Positions 52,630 to 62,135 of a stretch of 64,000 nucleotides of DNA are shown in pieces. Below the pieces are notes generated by a model, which saw only the letters and a list, made by a program, of their open reading frames with translations, ran no database searches and was not told the origin of the DNA. Positions within the stretch are counted from its first letter, which is position 1. The number at the start of each line of letters is the position of its first letter. The position numbers and the translations under genes are program-made. The stretch comes from Pseudomonadota bacterium (GTDB taxonomy: Bacteria; Pseudomonadota; Alphaproteobacteria; Rhizobiales; Devosiaceae), in NCBI GenBank assembly GCA_023391095.1, contig JAEWBN010000002.1, forward strand, positions 124,001 through 188,000. Direction: 5' to 3'.

Positions 52630-53361
52630 ATGGCGGACCTGAGCGGAAAAATTGTGCTCATCACGGCGGCGGCGCAGGGCATCGGCCGCGCATCGGCTGA
52701 GGCTTTTGCCAGAGCCGGTGCACAGGTGATTGCAACCGACGTCAACATGGACAAGCTCGCCGAACTGGACGGGGTCCCGGGGATCACCACGCGCCATCTC
52801 GATGTGCTGTCGGCCGAAGCGGTGAAGGCTGCAGTGGCCGAGATCGGCCGCATCGATGTGCTGTTCAACTGCGCCGGTGTCGTCCATGGCGGCACGGTGC
52901 TCGAGATGAGCGACGCCGATGTCGAGTTTGCCCTCGACCTCAACGTCAAGGCGCAGATCCGCACGATCCAGGCGGTGCTGCCGCAGATGCTGGAGCGCAA
53001 GGACGGCGCCATCATCAACATGGCTACCGTCGCTTCGTCCGTGAAGGGCGTGCCCAACCGGGCTGCCTATTCGATCTCCAAGGCTGCAGTGGTGGGCCTG
53101 ACCAAGTCGATTGCCGCCGATTTCACCACCTCCAATATCCGCGTCAACGCCATCTGCCCCGGCACAGTGGACAGCCCCAGCCTGCACGAACGCTGGCACG
53201 CGACCGGCGATTTCGAGGGCGCAAAGAAGGCTTTCATCGCCCGCCAGCCCATTGGCCGGATTGCCCGGCCCGACGAAGTGGCCGATCTCGCGGTCTATCT
53301 GGCCGGCGCCACCTATACGACCGGCCAGGTCCATATCATCGACGGAGGCTGGACGGCCTGA
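52630..53361 (+). CDS. SDR dehydrogenase, 2-keto-3-deoxy-L-fuconate dehydrogenase-like
   Basis: Short-chain dehydrogenase of 243 residues. Cofactor motif TAAAQGIG (12-19), NCAG (80-83), catalytic Ser136, Tyr147 and Lys151 (YSISK). The start LITAAAQGIGRASAEAFARA with TRHLDV is the pattern of the DHRS6/2-keto-3-deoxy-L-fuconate dehydrogenase group. Immediately followed (19 nt) by L-fuconate dehydratase, which supplies its substrate in the non-phosphorylative L-fucose pathway. GGAGGCGGAC precedes the ATG. Confidence 0.88.
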   Translation: MADLSGKIVLITAAAQGIGRASAEAFARAGAQVIATDVNMDKLAELDGVPGITTRHLDVLSAEAVKAAVAEIGRIDVLFNCAGVVHGGTVLEMSDADVEFALDLNVKAQIRTIQAVLPQMLERKDGAIINMATVASSVKGVPNRAAYSISKAAVVGLTKSIAADFTTSNIRVNAICPGTVDSPSLHERWHATGDFEGAKKAFIARQPIGRIARPDEVADLAVYLAGATYTTGQVHIIDGGWTA

Positions 53362-53380
53362 TCCGGCCCGGCGAAAACCC

Positions 53381-54655
53381 ATGACCAAGATTACCGCGCT
53401 CACCACCCACGACCTTCGCTTCCCCACTTCGGCCTCGCTCGATGGTTCGGATGCCATGAACCCCGATCCCGACTACTCGGCTGCCTATGTCGTGCTGGGG
53501 ACGGATGGGGCGCATGAAGGCCACGGCCTCACCTTCACCATTGGCCGCGGCAATGAAGTGGTCTGCGCCGCGATCAAGGCGCTCACCGACCGGGTCGTGG
53601 GCCTCGACCTCGACTGGATCGCCGAAAATCCGGGCCGCTTCTGGCGGCACATGACCGGCGACAGCCAGTTGCGCTGGATCGGGCCCGACAAGGGCGCGAT
53701 GCATCTGGCGACCGGTGCGGTGGTCAATGCCGTCTGGGACCTCCTGGCCAAGGCTGCCGGCAAGCCCGTCTGGCTCTATGTCGCCGAGATGAGCCCCGAG
53801 CAACTGGTCTCCATCATCGACTTCCGCTACCTCACCGACGCCATCACGCCGGACGAGGCGCTGGAAATCTTCCGCAAGGCGGAGGCGGGCAAGGCCGAGC
53901 GGATTGCGACGCTCCGGGCCGAGGGCTATCGCTGCTACACCACGTCTGCCGGCTGGCTCGGCTATTCCAATGAAAAGCTGACGCGGCTCGCGACCGAGGC
54001 GGTCGAAGAGGGCTTTACCCATATCAAGATGAAGGTCGGCCGCGACCTTGAGGACGATATCAGGCGCCTCGAAATCGTCCGCTCCATCATGGGGCCGGAG
54101 CGCTATCTGATGATCGACGCCAACCAGGTCTGGGAAGTCGATCAGGCCATCGACTGGGTCAACCAGCTCAAGCGCTTCAACCCCTATTTCATCGAAGAGC
54201 CGACCAGCCCCGACGATGTCGAAGGGCATCGCAAGATCCGCGACGGCATTGCACCGGTCAAGGTTGCGACCGGCGAGATGTGCCAGAACCGCATCCTCTT
54301 CAAGCAGTTCATCACCCGCGATGCCATCGACATCGTGCAGATCGATGCCTGCCGCATCGGCGGGCTCAATGAAGTTCTGTCCGTACTGCTTATGGCTGCG
54401 AAATACGGCAAGGCCGTGTGGCCGCATGCCGGTGGCGTTGGCCTCTGCGAATATGTCCAGCACCTGTCGATGATCGACTATCTGGTGGTCTCGGGCACCA
54501 AGGAAGGGCGCGTGATCGAATATGTCGATCACCTGCACGAGCATTTCCTCGATCCCTGCGTGATCAACAATGCCGCCTACATGCCGCCGGAACGGCCGGG
54601 CTTTTCCATCGAGATGAAGCCGGACTCGATCCGCGAAAACACCTTCGCCGGCTAG
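53381..54655 (+). CDS. fucD: L-fuconate dehydratase
   Basis: Enolase-superfamily dehydratase of 424 residues. Predicted catalytic groups fall where the characterised family has them: Lys216 and Lys218 (HIKMKVGRD), Mg ligands Asp246 (MIDANQVW), Glu272 (FIEEPTSPDD) and Glu299 (ATGEMCQNR), and His349 (WPHAGGVGLCEY). It dehydrates L-fuconate to 2-keto-3-deoxy-L-fuconate. ATG 53381 is chosen; the open frame upstream lies in the SDR gene. L-fucose dehydrogenase, fuconolactonase and the final cleavage enzyme are not identified nearby. Confidence 0.94.
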   Translation: MTKITALTTHDLRFPTSASLDGSDAMNPDPDYSAAYVVLGTDGAHEGHGLTFTIGRGNEVVCAAIKALTDRVVGLDLDWIAENPGRFWRHMTGDSQLRWIGPDKGAMHLATGAVVNAVWDLLAKAAGKPVWLYVAEMSPEQLVSIIDFRYLTDAITPDEALEIFRKAEAGKAERIATLRAEGYRCYTTSAGWLGYSNEKLTRLATEAVEEGFTHIKMKVGRDLEDDIRRLEIVRSIMGPERYLMIDANQVWEVDQAIDWVNQLKRFNPYFIEEPTSPDDVEGHRKIRDGIAPVKVATGEMCQNRILFKQFITRDAIDIVQIDACRIGGLNEVLSVLLMAAKYGKAVWPHAGGVGLCEYVQHLSMIDYLVVSGTKEGRVIEYVDHLHEHFLDPCVINNAAYMPPERPGFSIEMKPDSIRENTFAG

Positions 54656-55425
54656 GTCTGGGCGGCCGACGTCTCGATCAGCGCGACGCCGGCCTCCTTG
54701 CACACATCACGGATGCTCTCGATCGGGCAGTGGTCGGTGATAAAGGAATGGGCCTGTGACAGGTGCCCGATCCGCACCGGCGCGGTGCGCTCGAATTTGG
54801 TGCTGTCGGCCACCACGATCACGTGGCGGGCATTGGCAATGATGGCCTGGGCCACCTTGACCTCGCGATAGTCGAAATCGAGCAGCGAGCCGTCCGGGTC
54901 GATGGCGGAAACCCCGATCACGGCAAAATCCACCTTGAACTGGCGGATGAAGTCCACGGCGGCCTCGCCCACAATGCCGCCATCGGATGGACGCACCACG
55001 CCACCGGCAATCACCACCTCGACGCCGGGCACCACGCGCAGGTGGTTGGCGACATTGATGTTGTTGGTGATGACCATGAGGCCGCGATGCTCGGCCAGGG
55101 CCTGCCCGACGGCTTCGGTGGTCGTGCCGATATTGATGAACAGCGAAGCATTGTCGGGGATGAGCCCCGCTGCGGCCCGGCCGATGGCGCGCTTTTCGGC
55201 CGGCGCGATCTGGCGGCGCGCCTCATATTCGACATTCTCGACGCCCGACGGATGCATGGCGCCGCCATGGGTGCGCTTGAGCGCACCGCGCTCGCACAGG
55301 GCATTGAGGTCCTTGCGGATGGTCTGCGGGGTGACGGCAAAGGCCGCCACGAGGCCATCGACGGTGACCTCGCCCTGCTGACGGGCCAGCTCGACGATCT
55401 TGGCCTGCCGGAGAGACGGGTTCAT
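54652..55425 (-). CDS. DeoR family transcriptional regulator
   Basis: Regulator of 257 residues: DeoR-type helix-turn-helix (RQAKIVELARQQGEVTVDGL, FAVTPQTIRKDLNALCERGA, LKRTHGGA) followed by the sugar-phosphate-binding domain (FINIGTTTEAVGQAL, VITNNINVANHL, GGVVRPSDGGIVGEAA). GlpR-like in pattern. Start placed at ATG 55425, spaced correctly from AGGTG; upstream ATG/GTG codons at 55431-55434 sit too close to it. Converges with fucD (stops overlap by 4 nt). Confidence 0.9.
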   Translation of the reverse strand: MNPSLRQAKIVELARQQGEVTVDGLVAAFAVTPQTIRKDLNALCERGALKRTHGGAMHPSGVENVEYEARRQIAPAEKRAIGRAAAGLIPDNASLFINIGTTTEAVGQALAEHRGLMVITNNINVANHLRVVPGVEVVIAGGVVRPSDGGIVGEAAVDFIRQFKVDFAVIGVSAIDPDGSLLDFDYREVKVAQAIIANARHVIVVADSTKFERTAPVRIGHLSQAHSFITDHCPIESIRDVCKEAGVALIETSAAQT

Positions 55426-55485
55426 GGGCATCACCTGCTTTCGCTTTCTGGATAAACGAAAGGCGATGAACGCGAAAGGTGCACC

Positions 55486-56922
55486 TTACCCCCCGGCGCG
55501 CGCCGACCACCTGACCTGGGGCGTGAAGACGAAATCGCGGTCGAACGGAAAGGACGGTCGCGGCGTATGGCGGCGCTCGGTGCGCTCGACGAACTGGTCG
55601 ACGACGCCGGGCGAAAGGGCCATGATGCCCGGATTGGCCAGGGGCCCGAGTTCGGGAGAAAGGTACCCCGATTTGACGGCGATGATCCGGGCCGCTAGCG
55701 GATCGAGCCCCAGCCGGGTGAAGTCGGCAAGGTTGTGGAAGGGGCGCCGGCGCGCGGTCAGCACCAGCTCGATGCCGCCGATGCGCACCACGGCCTCGCG
55801 GAGACGCTTGTCGTCGGTTTCATGCAGGAAGATCACGTCGGCCTTGGTGTCGACTGGCGTACTGGACGGATCAAGGCTGGCGCCAATATGCAGCGAAACC
55901 GTTGCACCTGCGCCTGCGGCATAGGCCGCATCGGTGGCAGCCTGATCGGCAATGCCGGCGAAAATGACGCCCTGCGCGTCGCCCGCGATGAGGGCCGCCA
56001 GCACCTCGGCGCGGTCGCCCACGCCGCCACCCGTGGGATTGTCGCCCGACTCCGCGAGAACAACCGGATGGGTTTGGCTGGCAATGGCGCGGGAGACGCA
56101 TTCCGCGATGGAGCCGGTCTCCATGCCGAAGACAAACTGCTCCCTGATATTCCAATAGTCCTGTGCCAGGTGCAGGGCGGCCGTTTCCATGGCGCTCCGG
56201 TCCGTGCCGGTGATGATGGCGCAGGCGGTGGCGCGCGGTTCATCGGCCCAGACATAGCCGACCTGGAAGGACGCATCCCAGACCCCGGTGGGGTCCTCGA
56301 CTTCGTGAAGCTGGGTGTAAAAGCTGCGCGCCGGCTCGTCCTGGGTGGAGGTGCGTTCACCCGGCAAAAGGACCGGCACGGGCGCCCAGGCCAGAACGGG
56401 GCGAACGCCCGTCCGCAGCGCGCGCACCAGCATGGTCACGGCCCGGCGCATGGTGTCGGGCGTGTCGATATGCGGCGCTGTGCGATAGGTCGAAAAAATG
56501 TCGAGACCGTCGATGATCTTCTGGCTGACATTGCCATGGAGATCGTAGCTGGCCGCGATCAGCACCTCGGGCCCGACCACATCGCGCACGGCAGCGATGA
56601 AGTCGCCTTCGGCATCGAACATGCCCTCGACGAACATGGCCCCATGCATGGCCAGATAAACGCCATCGAGCGGCATGGCGGCACGCAGACCCTCGAGAAT
56701 TTCGGCTTTCCACCGGTCATAAAGCGCCCGTTCGACCGGGCCGCCGGCAATGGCGCGGGCATGCAGGATGGTGATGAATTCCGCCGGAAAATGCGTCAGA
56801 AAATCGAAATACTGGTCCTTGAGCATGGACGGACCGCGCAGCACGCGGAAATCGGATTCCCGGGCCAGGACGGGATTATAGGTGCTGCATTCGGTGTGGA
56901 GGCCGGCAACGGCAATGCGCAT
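55486..56922 (-). CDS. M81 family metallopeptidase (MlrC-like)
   Basis: Protein of 478 residues of the MlrC (microcystinase C) family: MRIAVAGLHTECSTYNPVLA, YLAMHGAMFVEGMFDAEGDF, ASYDLHGNVSQKIIDGLDIF, YRTAPHIDTPDTMRRAVTM and ESGDNPTGGGVGDRAEVL. Conserved His/Asp residues suit a zinc hydrolase. MlrC cleaves small peptides; most relatives occur with peptide or D-amino-acid transporters and are of unknown substrate. The ATG overlaps the MFS gene stop by 1 nt (TGATG). Confidence 0.88.
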   Translation of the reverse strand: MRIAVAGLHTECSTYNPVLARESDFRVLRGPSMLKDQYFDFLTHFPAEFITILHARAIAGGPVERALYDRWKAEILEGLRAAMPLDGVYLAMHGAMFVEGMFDAEGDFIAAVRDVVGPEVLIAASYDLHGNVSQKIIDGLDIFSTYRTAPHIDTPDTMRRAVTMLVRALRTGVRPVLAWAPVPVLLPGERTSTQDEPARSFYTQLHEVEDPTGVWDASFQVGYVWADEPRATACAIITGTDRSAMETAALHLAQDYWNIREQFVFGMETGSIAECVSRAIASQTHPVVLAESGDNPTGGGVGDRAEVLAALIAGDAQGVIFAGIADQAATDAAYAAGAGATVSLHIGASLDPSSTPVDTKADVIFLHETDDKRLREAVVRIGGIELVLTARRRPFHNLADFTRLGLDPLAARIIAVKSGYLSPELGPLANPGIMALSPGVVDQFVERTERRHTPRPSFPFDRDFVFTPQVRWSARAGG

Positions 56923-58112
56923 CAGAGAACTCCGGGAATGTCGGCTTGGGGATTGTGTGCGGTGGTGAGCGGGCGCGGCCTGAGCTGGCGGGTAAAGATC
57001 AGGCTCAGCAAGAGGAAGGGAACCACGCAGGCCACCCCGATGCGGATATCGCTGACTTCGGCCACAAACCCGATCAGGGGCGGGCCGATGAGGAAGCCGG
57101 TCAGGGCCACGAAGGACAGGACGGCCACATTGGCTGAGGCCGGCCGGTCGCCAATGCCCGCCGCCGCGGTGACCGCGAGCGGAAAGCCCACCGAAACGCC
57201 AAAGCCGATCGTGCCGAAGCCGATCAAGGCCAGCGTGACATTGGGCGCGAGATAGAGGAGGCCCGCGCCCAGGACGGCGAGCACGCCGCAAAGCTGCGCC
57301 GTACCCACAGCCCCCAGGCGCGCCTTGATCGTATCGCCGCCGAACCGGCCCGCCGCTACCATGAAGGCAAAGACGGCATAGCCCAGGCCCACCGTGCCGA
57401 CATCGGCAGCAAGGGCATCGCGCAGGAAGATCGCCGACCAGTCCGCCATGGCGCCTTCCGTCATGGTGATGCCGAAGACGAAAAGGCAGACGCCGATCAG
57501 GGCAGGGCTGGGCAGGGACCACTTCCGGCCCCCTGCGGATCGTTCAACCTGCGCTTCGGCATCGACCGAAGGCAGGGCGAGGCCGGTCGCAATCCCCATG
57601 GGCAGCGTCACCAGCGCCGCGGCGAGGATAGCCCATTGCGGCGCCATCCCCATTCCGGCCAGCAGCGTGCCAACAAGGCTGCCCGCCATGATCCCGACCG
57701 ACCAGAACCCGTGCGACTTGGTCATGATCAGCGTGCCCGTCGCCTTTTCCACCGCGTCCGCTTCCACATTGAGGCCCAGCTCCAGGAAGGAAATCGATGA
57801 CCCCGCAAAGGCAAGGGCGATGAACAGCATGACCGGGTCGGGCGAGAAGGCCGGCAGGCTTGCCGCGATGGCGTAATACACAAAGCCAATGATGATGGTT
57901 CTGCGCGCGCCGATGCGCCCGACAATGGGACCGGCAAAGGGCAGGGTCAGGAGGGTGCCCACAGGCATGCCCAAAAGGGTCAGCGCCAGCGCGGCAGGGC
58001 CAAGGCCCAGACCGGCCTGGATTTCAGGAATGCGGGGCAGCCAGGAGCCATAGGCGATGGGCTGGAGAAAGAAGGCCAGCATGACCAGGCGCTGGGGCGT
58101 AAGGAGAGACAT
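56922..58112 (-). CDS. MFS transporter
   Basis: Major facilitator protein of 396 residues with about 12 membrane helices. The loop 2-3 region GPIVGRIGARRTIIIGFVYY is MFS-like, and FMVAAGRFGGDTIKARLGAV is its repeat in the second half. The GSWLPRIPEIQAGLGLGPAA start resembles fucose-permease/YbjJ-type members. Co-transcribed with the MlrC-type gene, so import of its substrate or export of a product is possible. Start ATG 58112. Confidence 0.88.
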   Translation of the reverse strand: MSLLTPQRLVMLAFFLQPIAYGSWLPRIPEIQAGLGLGPAALALTLLGMPVGTLLTLPFAGPIVGRIGARRTIIIGFVYYAIAASLPAFSPDPVMLFIALAFAGSSISFLELGLNVEADAVEKATGTLIMTKSHGFWSVGIMAGSLVGTLLAGMGMAPQWAILAAALVTLPMGIATGLALPSVDAEAQVERSAGGRKWSLPSPALIGVCLFVFGITMTEGAMADWSAIFLRDALAADVGTVGLGYAVFAFMVAAGRFGGDTIKARLGAVGTAQLCGVLAVLGAGLLYLAPNVTLALIGFGTIGFGVSVGFPLAVTAAAGIGDRPASANVAVLSFVALTGFLIGPPLIGFVAEVSDIRIGVACVVPFLLLSLIFTRQLRPRPLTTAHNPQADIPGVL

Positions 58113-58187
58113 GGCTGACCCGGAAAAGAAGGGCAAACGATGCGGGCGGCGCTCGTCGGTGAGGCGCCGCCTGAGAAGGGGTGACCC

Positions 58188-58676
58188 TTAGGCGGTGACG
58201 CCCATCGGATAGGGCAGGTAGCCGACAAAACCGGTGAGCTTCCACGCCCCGCCGACCTTGCGCAGGAAATAGAGGGTCTGCCAGTTCAACCGGTCCACCC
58301 CGCCATTGCCCAGCTTGATCTCGCCGTCGAATTTCTTGTGCGCGATGGCGCGATCGCCGGTGATTTCGATTTCGGTCAAACTCGTGGCGCGGTGAATGCC
58401 CGCCTCGACATCTTCGGCATAATCCATGGCCTGACCCTCGCGGGCCTGGCGCAGCCATTCGTCGCGATAATGGGCAAGGGAGGGGAAGCTGATGGTCCAG
58501 CCATCCGGATTGCCCGTCTTGTTGCCATGGATGCCCATGAAATCTTCGGCGATGAAGTCATTCTCGACCATCGACCAGTCGGCATTGACGTAGGCCGTGA
58601 TGTCGCGCGGCACGAGCATGGTCCAGATCGCCGACCGGTCGGCATCATTGGGGAATGGATTGGCTGAGAGGCTCAT
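58188..58676 (-). CDS. NTF2-like (SnoaL/DUF4440-type) protein
   Basis: Small protein of 162 residues with the NTF2-like cone fold pattern: DITAYVNADWSMVENDFIAEDF near the start, ITGDRAIAHKKFDGEI, RLNWQTLYFLRKVGGAWKLT at the end. Such proteins are isomerases, hydratases or ligand-binding proteins; no catalytic assignment is possible. 75 nt upstream of the MFS gene on the same strand, so it may lead the MFS-MlrC operon. Confidence 0.75.
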   Translation of the reverse strand: MSLSANPFPNDADRSAIWTMLVPRDITAYVNADWSMVENDFIAEDFMGIHGNKTGNPDGWTISFPSLAHYRDEWLRQAREGQAMDYAEDVEAGIHRATSLTEIEITGDRAIAHKKFDGEIKLGNGGVDRLNWQTLYFLRKVGGAWKLTGFVGYLPYPMGVTA

Positions 58677-59035
58677 TTTGCTTTTCCCGGGACACAGCGC
58701 CGCCCTGACGCACGTCCGTCAATCTTGTATTTGATTTTCATCGTATCGCCCCGGCACCTTCGTCATGAAAGAGGCCAGATGGATACCAATTGCGACATGG
58801 TGGAGTTTTCCACCGTCCTTGTCTAGCCCGCAGGTGTGCGAAACCGTCGCCAATCCGGCCATAGACATAGCAAAACCGCGCTATTCCGAGGCGGCGCAAA
58901 TGGTGGTTTATATTGGTATTGTATTGACTCCGAATGTGTGTTGACATGATGGCGAGAAGCTGCCTAGGCTTGAAAATCGTTTACACAAACGTCACCGGCC
59001 CGCAAGAGGTCGGCGGTTAAAACAGGGTACGGCAT
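58677..59035. promoter_or_regulatory. Divergent intergenic region with promoter and inverted repeats
   Basis: A 359-nt AT-rich gap without a gene. Elements seen: ATACCAAT (58783-58790) and its complement ATTGGTAT (58912-58919); the stem GGTGGA-GTTT-TCCACC (58799-58814); a sigma70-like TTGACA (58941-58946) with TAGGCT about 18 nt later; and CGTTTACACAAACG (58978-58991), a LacI-type operator candidate just after that promoter. Confidence 0.55.
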
Positions 59036-60190
59036 ATGCGGGTAGGGATTATCGGCCTCGGCTATCGTCTGGGTTACCTGGCGCGGGTCTTTTCTGCGGC
59101 GCGGGACGATTTTGAGATCGTTGGCTATGTCGATCCGGCCCCTGCCGGCCTGCAGCGCGTCCAGGATGCCGGGCTTTCCGCAGGTACCCAATATGACAGC
59201 CTCGAGCGCCTGATCGATGAAGGCAATCTCGACCTGCTCATGGTCGGCTCGCCCAATCACCTGCATCTCGAGCATATCCGCATCGGCCTCGAACGGGGCA
59301 TGAAGATCTTTGCCGAAAAGCCTGTCGTGACCACTGTCGAGGGCACGATGGCGCTGGCCGAGCTGATTGCCAAATACGGCTCGGACAATGTCATGGTCGG
59401 CCTCGTGCTGCGCTATGCGCCGCTCTATGTCGATCTGCGCAAGGCCCAGGCCGAGGGCAAGCTGGGGCAGATCGCTTCCATCGAGGCCTCCGAGCACATT
59501 CCGCCCTATCATGGCGCCTTTTTCATGCGCGACTGGCGGCGATACGAGAAATACGCCGGCAGCTTCATGCTGGAAAAGTGCTGCCACGACCTCGATCTCT
59601 ATAACGGGGTCATGGGCTGCCGTCCGCGCATGGTGGCCAGCTTCGGCGGTCGCCGCAGCTTCACGCCGGAAAATGCCCCCCAGGAGGCTGGCGTCAACGA
59701 CCTCGAAGTCTATCACCGCAAGCCAAGTGGCTGGCTGGGTTCGGACAAGGTCTTCGACAGCGATGGCGACATCATCGATTTCCAGACCGCTCTGGTTCAG
59801 TACGAAAACGGCGCGGCCCTGGCTTTCCACACCAATATCAACGTGCCCGACGACTTCCGCCGCTTCGCGGTGATCGGTTCCAGGGGCATGGCCGAGGGTG
59901 ACTTCGTCCGCAATTACTTCAAGGTCACCGACAGTCGCACCTCCGAGCGCCTCGAGGACAAGAGCTACGAGGCCAGCCCGCTGTCGGACCATTACGGCGC
60001 CGACGAGCAGATGGCGGCCGACATTCTCAAGCACATCCACGACGGCGCGCCGCTGCCGGTTTCCGTCACCGATGCGCTGGAAGCAGGGCTGCTGGCGCTG
60101 TCCATGGACGAGGCGATGCGCACCAATTCCGTTGTCGACATGACCCCGATCTGGCAGCGCTTCGACGCTGCTCTCGGACGCGGACGCTGA
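59036..60190 (+). CDS. Gfo/Idh/MocA family oxidoreductase
   Basis: NAD(P)-dependent dehydrogenase of 384 residues: MRVGIIGLGYRLGYLARVFS, VGSPNHLHLEHIRIGLERG, the catalytic Lys motif FAEKPVVTTVEGT and EKCCHDLDLYNGVMGCRPRM. First gene of the plus-strand sugar ABC operon (permease 12 nt downstream), so it likely oxidises the imported sugar. Expressed from the promoter near 58941. Confidence 0.9.
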   Translation: MRVGIIGLGYRLGYLARVFSAARDDFEIVGYVDPAPAGLQRVQDAGLSAGTQYDSLERLIDEGNLDLLMVGSPNHLHLEHIRIGLERGMKIFAEKPVVTTVEGTMALAELIAKYGSDNVMVGLVLRYAPLYVDLRKAQAEGKLGQIASIEASEHIPPYHGAFFMRDWRRYEKYAGSFMLEKCCHDLDLYNGVMGCRPRMVASFGGRRSFTPENAPQEAGVNDLEVYHRKPSGWLGSDKVFDSDGDIIDFQTALVQYENGAALAFHTNINVPDDFRRFAVIGSRGMAEGDFVRNYFKVTDSRTSERLEDKSYEASPLSDHYGADEQMAADILKHIHDGAPLPVSVTDALEAGLLALSMDEAMRTNSVVDMTPIWQRFDAALGRGR

Positions 60191-60201
60191 GGAGAGGGCC
60201 G

Positions 60202-61089
60202 ATGACCAGCACCAGAAGCGCCACCCTCTTCGCCCTCGCCCTGCTGGCACCGGCTGTTCTCTATATCCTGATCATCGTCGCCTATCCGCTGGTCGACACG
60301 ATCATCCTCAGCTTCACCAATGCCACGCTGCGGGCCGAGTATGATTTCGTTGGCTGGGCCAATTACCAGCGCATTTTCGGCGCCGGCAATTTCACCGAAG
60401 TTATCCTGCGTACCTTTATCTGGACCTTCTTCTCGGTCAGCCTGAAGATGGTCATCGGCATGTTTGGTGCTGTGCTGCTCAATGCCGCCATTCCCGGCCA
60501 GACGCTGTTCCGCATTCTCACCATGCCGCCCTGGATCGTGCCCATGGCCATCGGCATCTTCATGTGGGGCTGGATGTATAACGGCCAGTTCGGGATGATC
60601 TCGGGCCTGTTGCAGAATTTCGGCCTGACCAAGGGACCCATCGCCTTCCTGGCATATGGCGAAACCGCCTTCTGGGCGACCATCGTCACCGACGTGTGGA
60701 TCGGCGTGCCCATGGTCACGATCTATTTCCTGGCCGCCATGCAGTCCATTCCCAAGGACCTGCACGAAGCCGCCTGGACCGATGGCGCCGGCCGCTTCTA
60801 CCGCTTCCGCCGCATCACCCTGCCGCTGATGGTGCCCGCCATCATCACCATGAGCCTGCTCTCGCTGATCGCGACCTTCAATTCCTTCGACATCATCTGG
60901 ATCCTCACCCAGGGCGGCCCGTCCGGCTCGACCACCACGATGATCATCGACACCTACAAGACGGCCATGGGCAGCCGGAAATACGGCGAAGGCGCAGCGC
61001 GCGCCGTGGTCATCTCGATCTTCGTGACGATCTTCTGCCTCGTCTACTTCCGCGCCGTCCGCAAGCTCCAGCAGGGAGAAGCCAAATGA
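60202..61089 (+). CDS. Sugar ABC transporter permease, MalF type
   Basis: Permease of 295 residues: first helix LFALALLAPAVLYILIIVAY, MPPWIVPMAIGIFMWGWMYN, docking loop DLHEAAWTDGAGRFYRFRRI and LTQGGPSGSTTTMIIDTY. Stop overlaps the next permease by 4 nt (ATGA). Predicted MalF partner of 61086-62021. Confidence 0.93.
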   Translation: MTSTRSATLFALALLAPAVLYILIIVAYPLVDTIILSFTNATLRAEYDFVGWANYQRIFGAGNFTEVILRTFIWTFFSVSLKMVIGMFGAVLLNAAIPGQTLFRILTMPPWIVPMAIGIFMWGWMYNGQFGMISGLLQNFGLTKGPIAFLAYGETAFWATIVTDVWIGVPMVTIYFLAAMQSIPKDLHEAAWTDGAGRFYRFRRITLPLMVPAIITMSLLSLIATFNSFDIIWILTQGGPSGSTTTMIIDTYKTAMGSRKYGEGAARAVVISIFVTIFCLVYFRAVRKLQQGEAK

Positions 61090-62021
61090 GCGACGTTGCC
61101 CGCACCACCGAAGTGGCCGCCGCCGCCAGCCCTGCCAGCGTCAAGCCCAGGCGCCGCCTCTGGTCCTCCTCCAAGGCCATGATCGACCGCTACAAGTGGT
61201 ATGAAGTTGTCGGCCTTTACCTCGGTATCGCCGTCTTCCTGTTCTTCGTTCTCGCGCCCTTCATCGAAGGGTTCCTGGTCTCGCTCAAGCCCCTGGCGCA
61301 GCTCTTCTCGCGGCCCTACAGCTTCATCCCCAAGAACGGCTCGTTCGACGCCTATTTCACCATGTGGCAGTCCGTGCCTGCCCTGGGCATGCACATCTTC
61401 AACTCCTTCTTCATCTCCAGCGTCGTGACGCTGATCGTCGTGGTCATCGTCGTCCCGGCGGCCTATGCCTTTGCCCGCTTCAACTTCGCCGGCTCGGGCC
61501 TGTTGCTGGCGGGGTTCCTTGCCGTCAACATGTTCTCGGGCGCGGTGCTGCTGATCCCGCTGTTCCGCCTCATGCGCACGCTGGGCCTGCTCAACACCTA
61601 TTGGGCCATGATCGTGCCCGGCGCGGCCTTCCTCATTCCCTCGTCCATCTGGCTGTTGCGCACCTATATGATGCGCATTCCCCGCGAACTGGACGAAGCC
61701 GCCTGGGTCGATGGCGCCAGCCGTCTCTACACCCTGCGCCGGGTCATCCTGCCGCTGGCCATGCCGGGGATCGTTGTGGTCGCCATCATGACCTTCATCG
61801 GCGCCTACGCCCAGCAGTTCATCTTCGCGCTGACCTTCAACTCCAAGACCGAATTCATGCCGCTGCCGGTTGGGCTCTTCGCCTTCTTCGGCAAGCAGGA
61901 AGTGATCTGGAACGAGCTGATGGCGGCCTCTTTCGTCGGAATCCTGCCGGTCATGATCGTGATCGTGTTCCTGCAGCGCTATCTCGTCGCCGGCCTGACT
62001 GCCGGAGCCGTGAAGCAGTAA
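61086..62021 (+). CDS. Sugar ABC transporter permease, MalG type
   Basis: Permease of 311 residues with a long hydrophilic N-terminus (about 45 residues, Ala/Ser-rich, then RRLWSSSKAMIDRYKW) before the first helix. Docking loop ELDEAAWVDGASRLYTLRRV and the ending YLVAGLTAGAVKQ are typical. The ATG overlaps the preceding stop. Followed by 114 nt with a small hairpin (CCGGCT 62074-62079 / AGCCGG 62085-62090) before the binding-protein gene. Confidence 0.93.
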   Translation: MSDVARTTEVAAAASPASVKPRRRLWSSSKAMIDRYKWYEVVGLYLGIAVFLFFVLAPFIEGFLVSLKPLAQLFSRPYSFIPKNGSFDAYFTMWQSVPALGMHIFNSFFISSVVTLIVVVIVVPAAYAFARFNFAGSGLLLAGFLAVNMFSGAVLLIPLFRLMRTLGLLNTYWAMIVPGAAFLIPSSIWLLRTYMMRIPRELDEAAWVDGASRLYTLRRVILPLAMPGIVVVAIMTFIGAYAQQFIFALTFNSKTEFMPLPVGLFAFFGKQEVIWNELMAASFVGILPVMIVIVFLQRYLVAGLTAGAVKQ

Positions 62022-62135
62022 CAACTGGCGCCCCACCTGCGGGGACGCCGGACAACAAGGGATTGGAGGCCGTCCGGCTCACGAAGCCGGCGGACTCCGA
62101 AGGGGCCGAGGGGCCCGCATTCAAGGGAGAATGAA

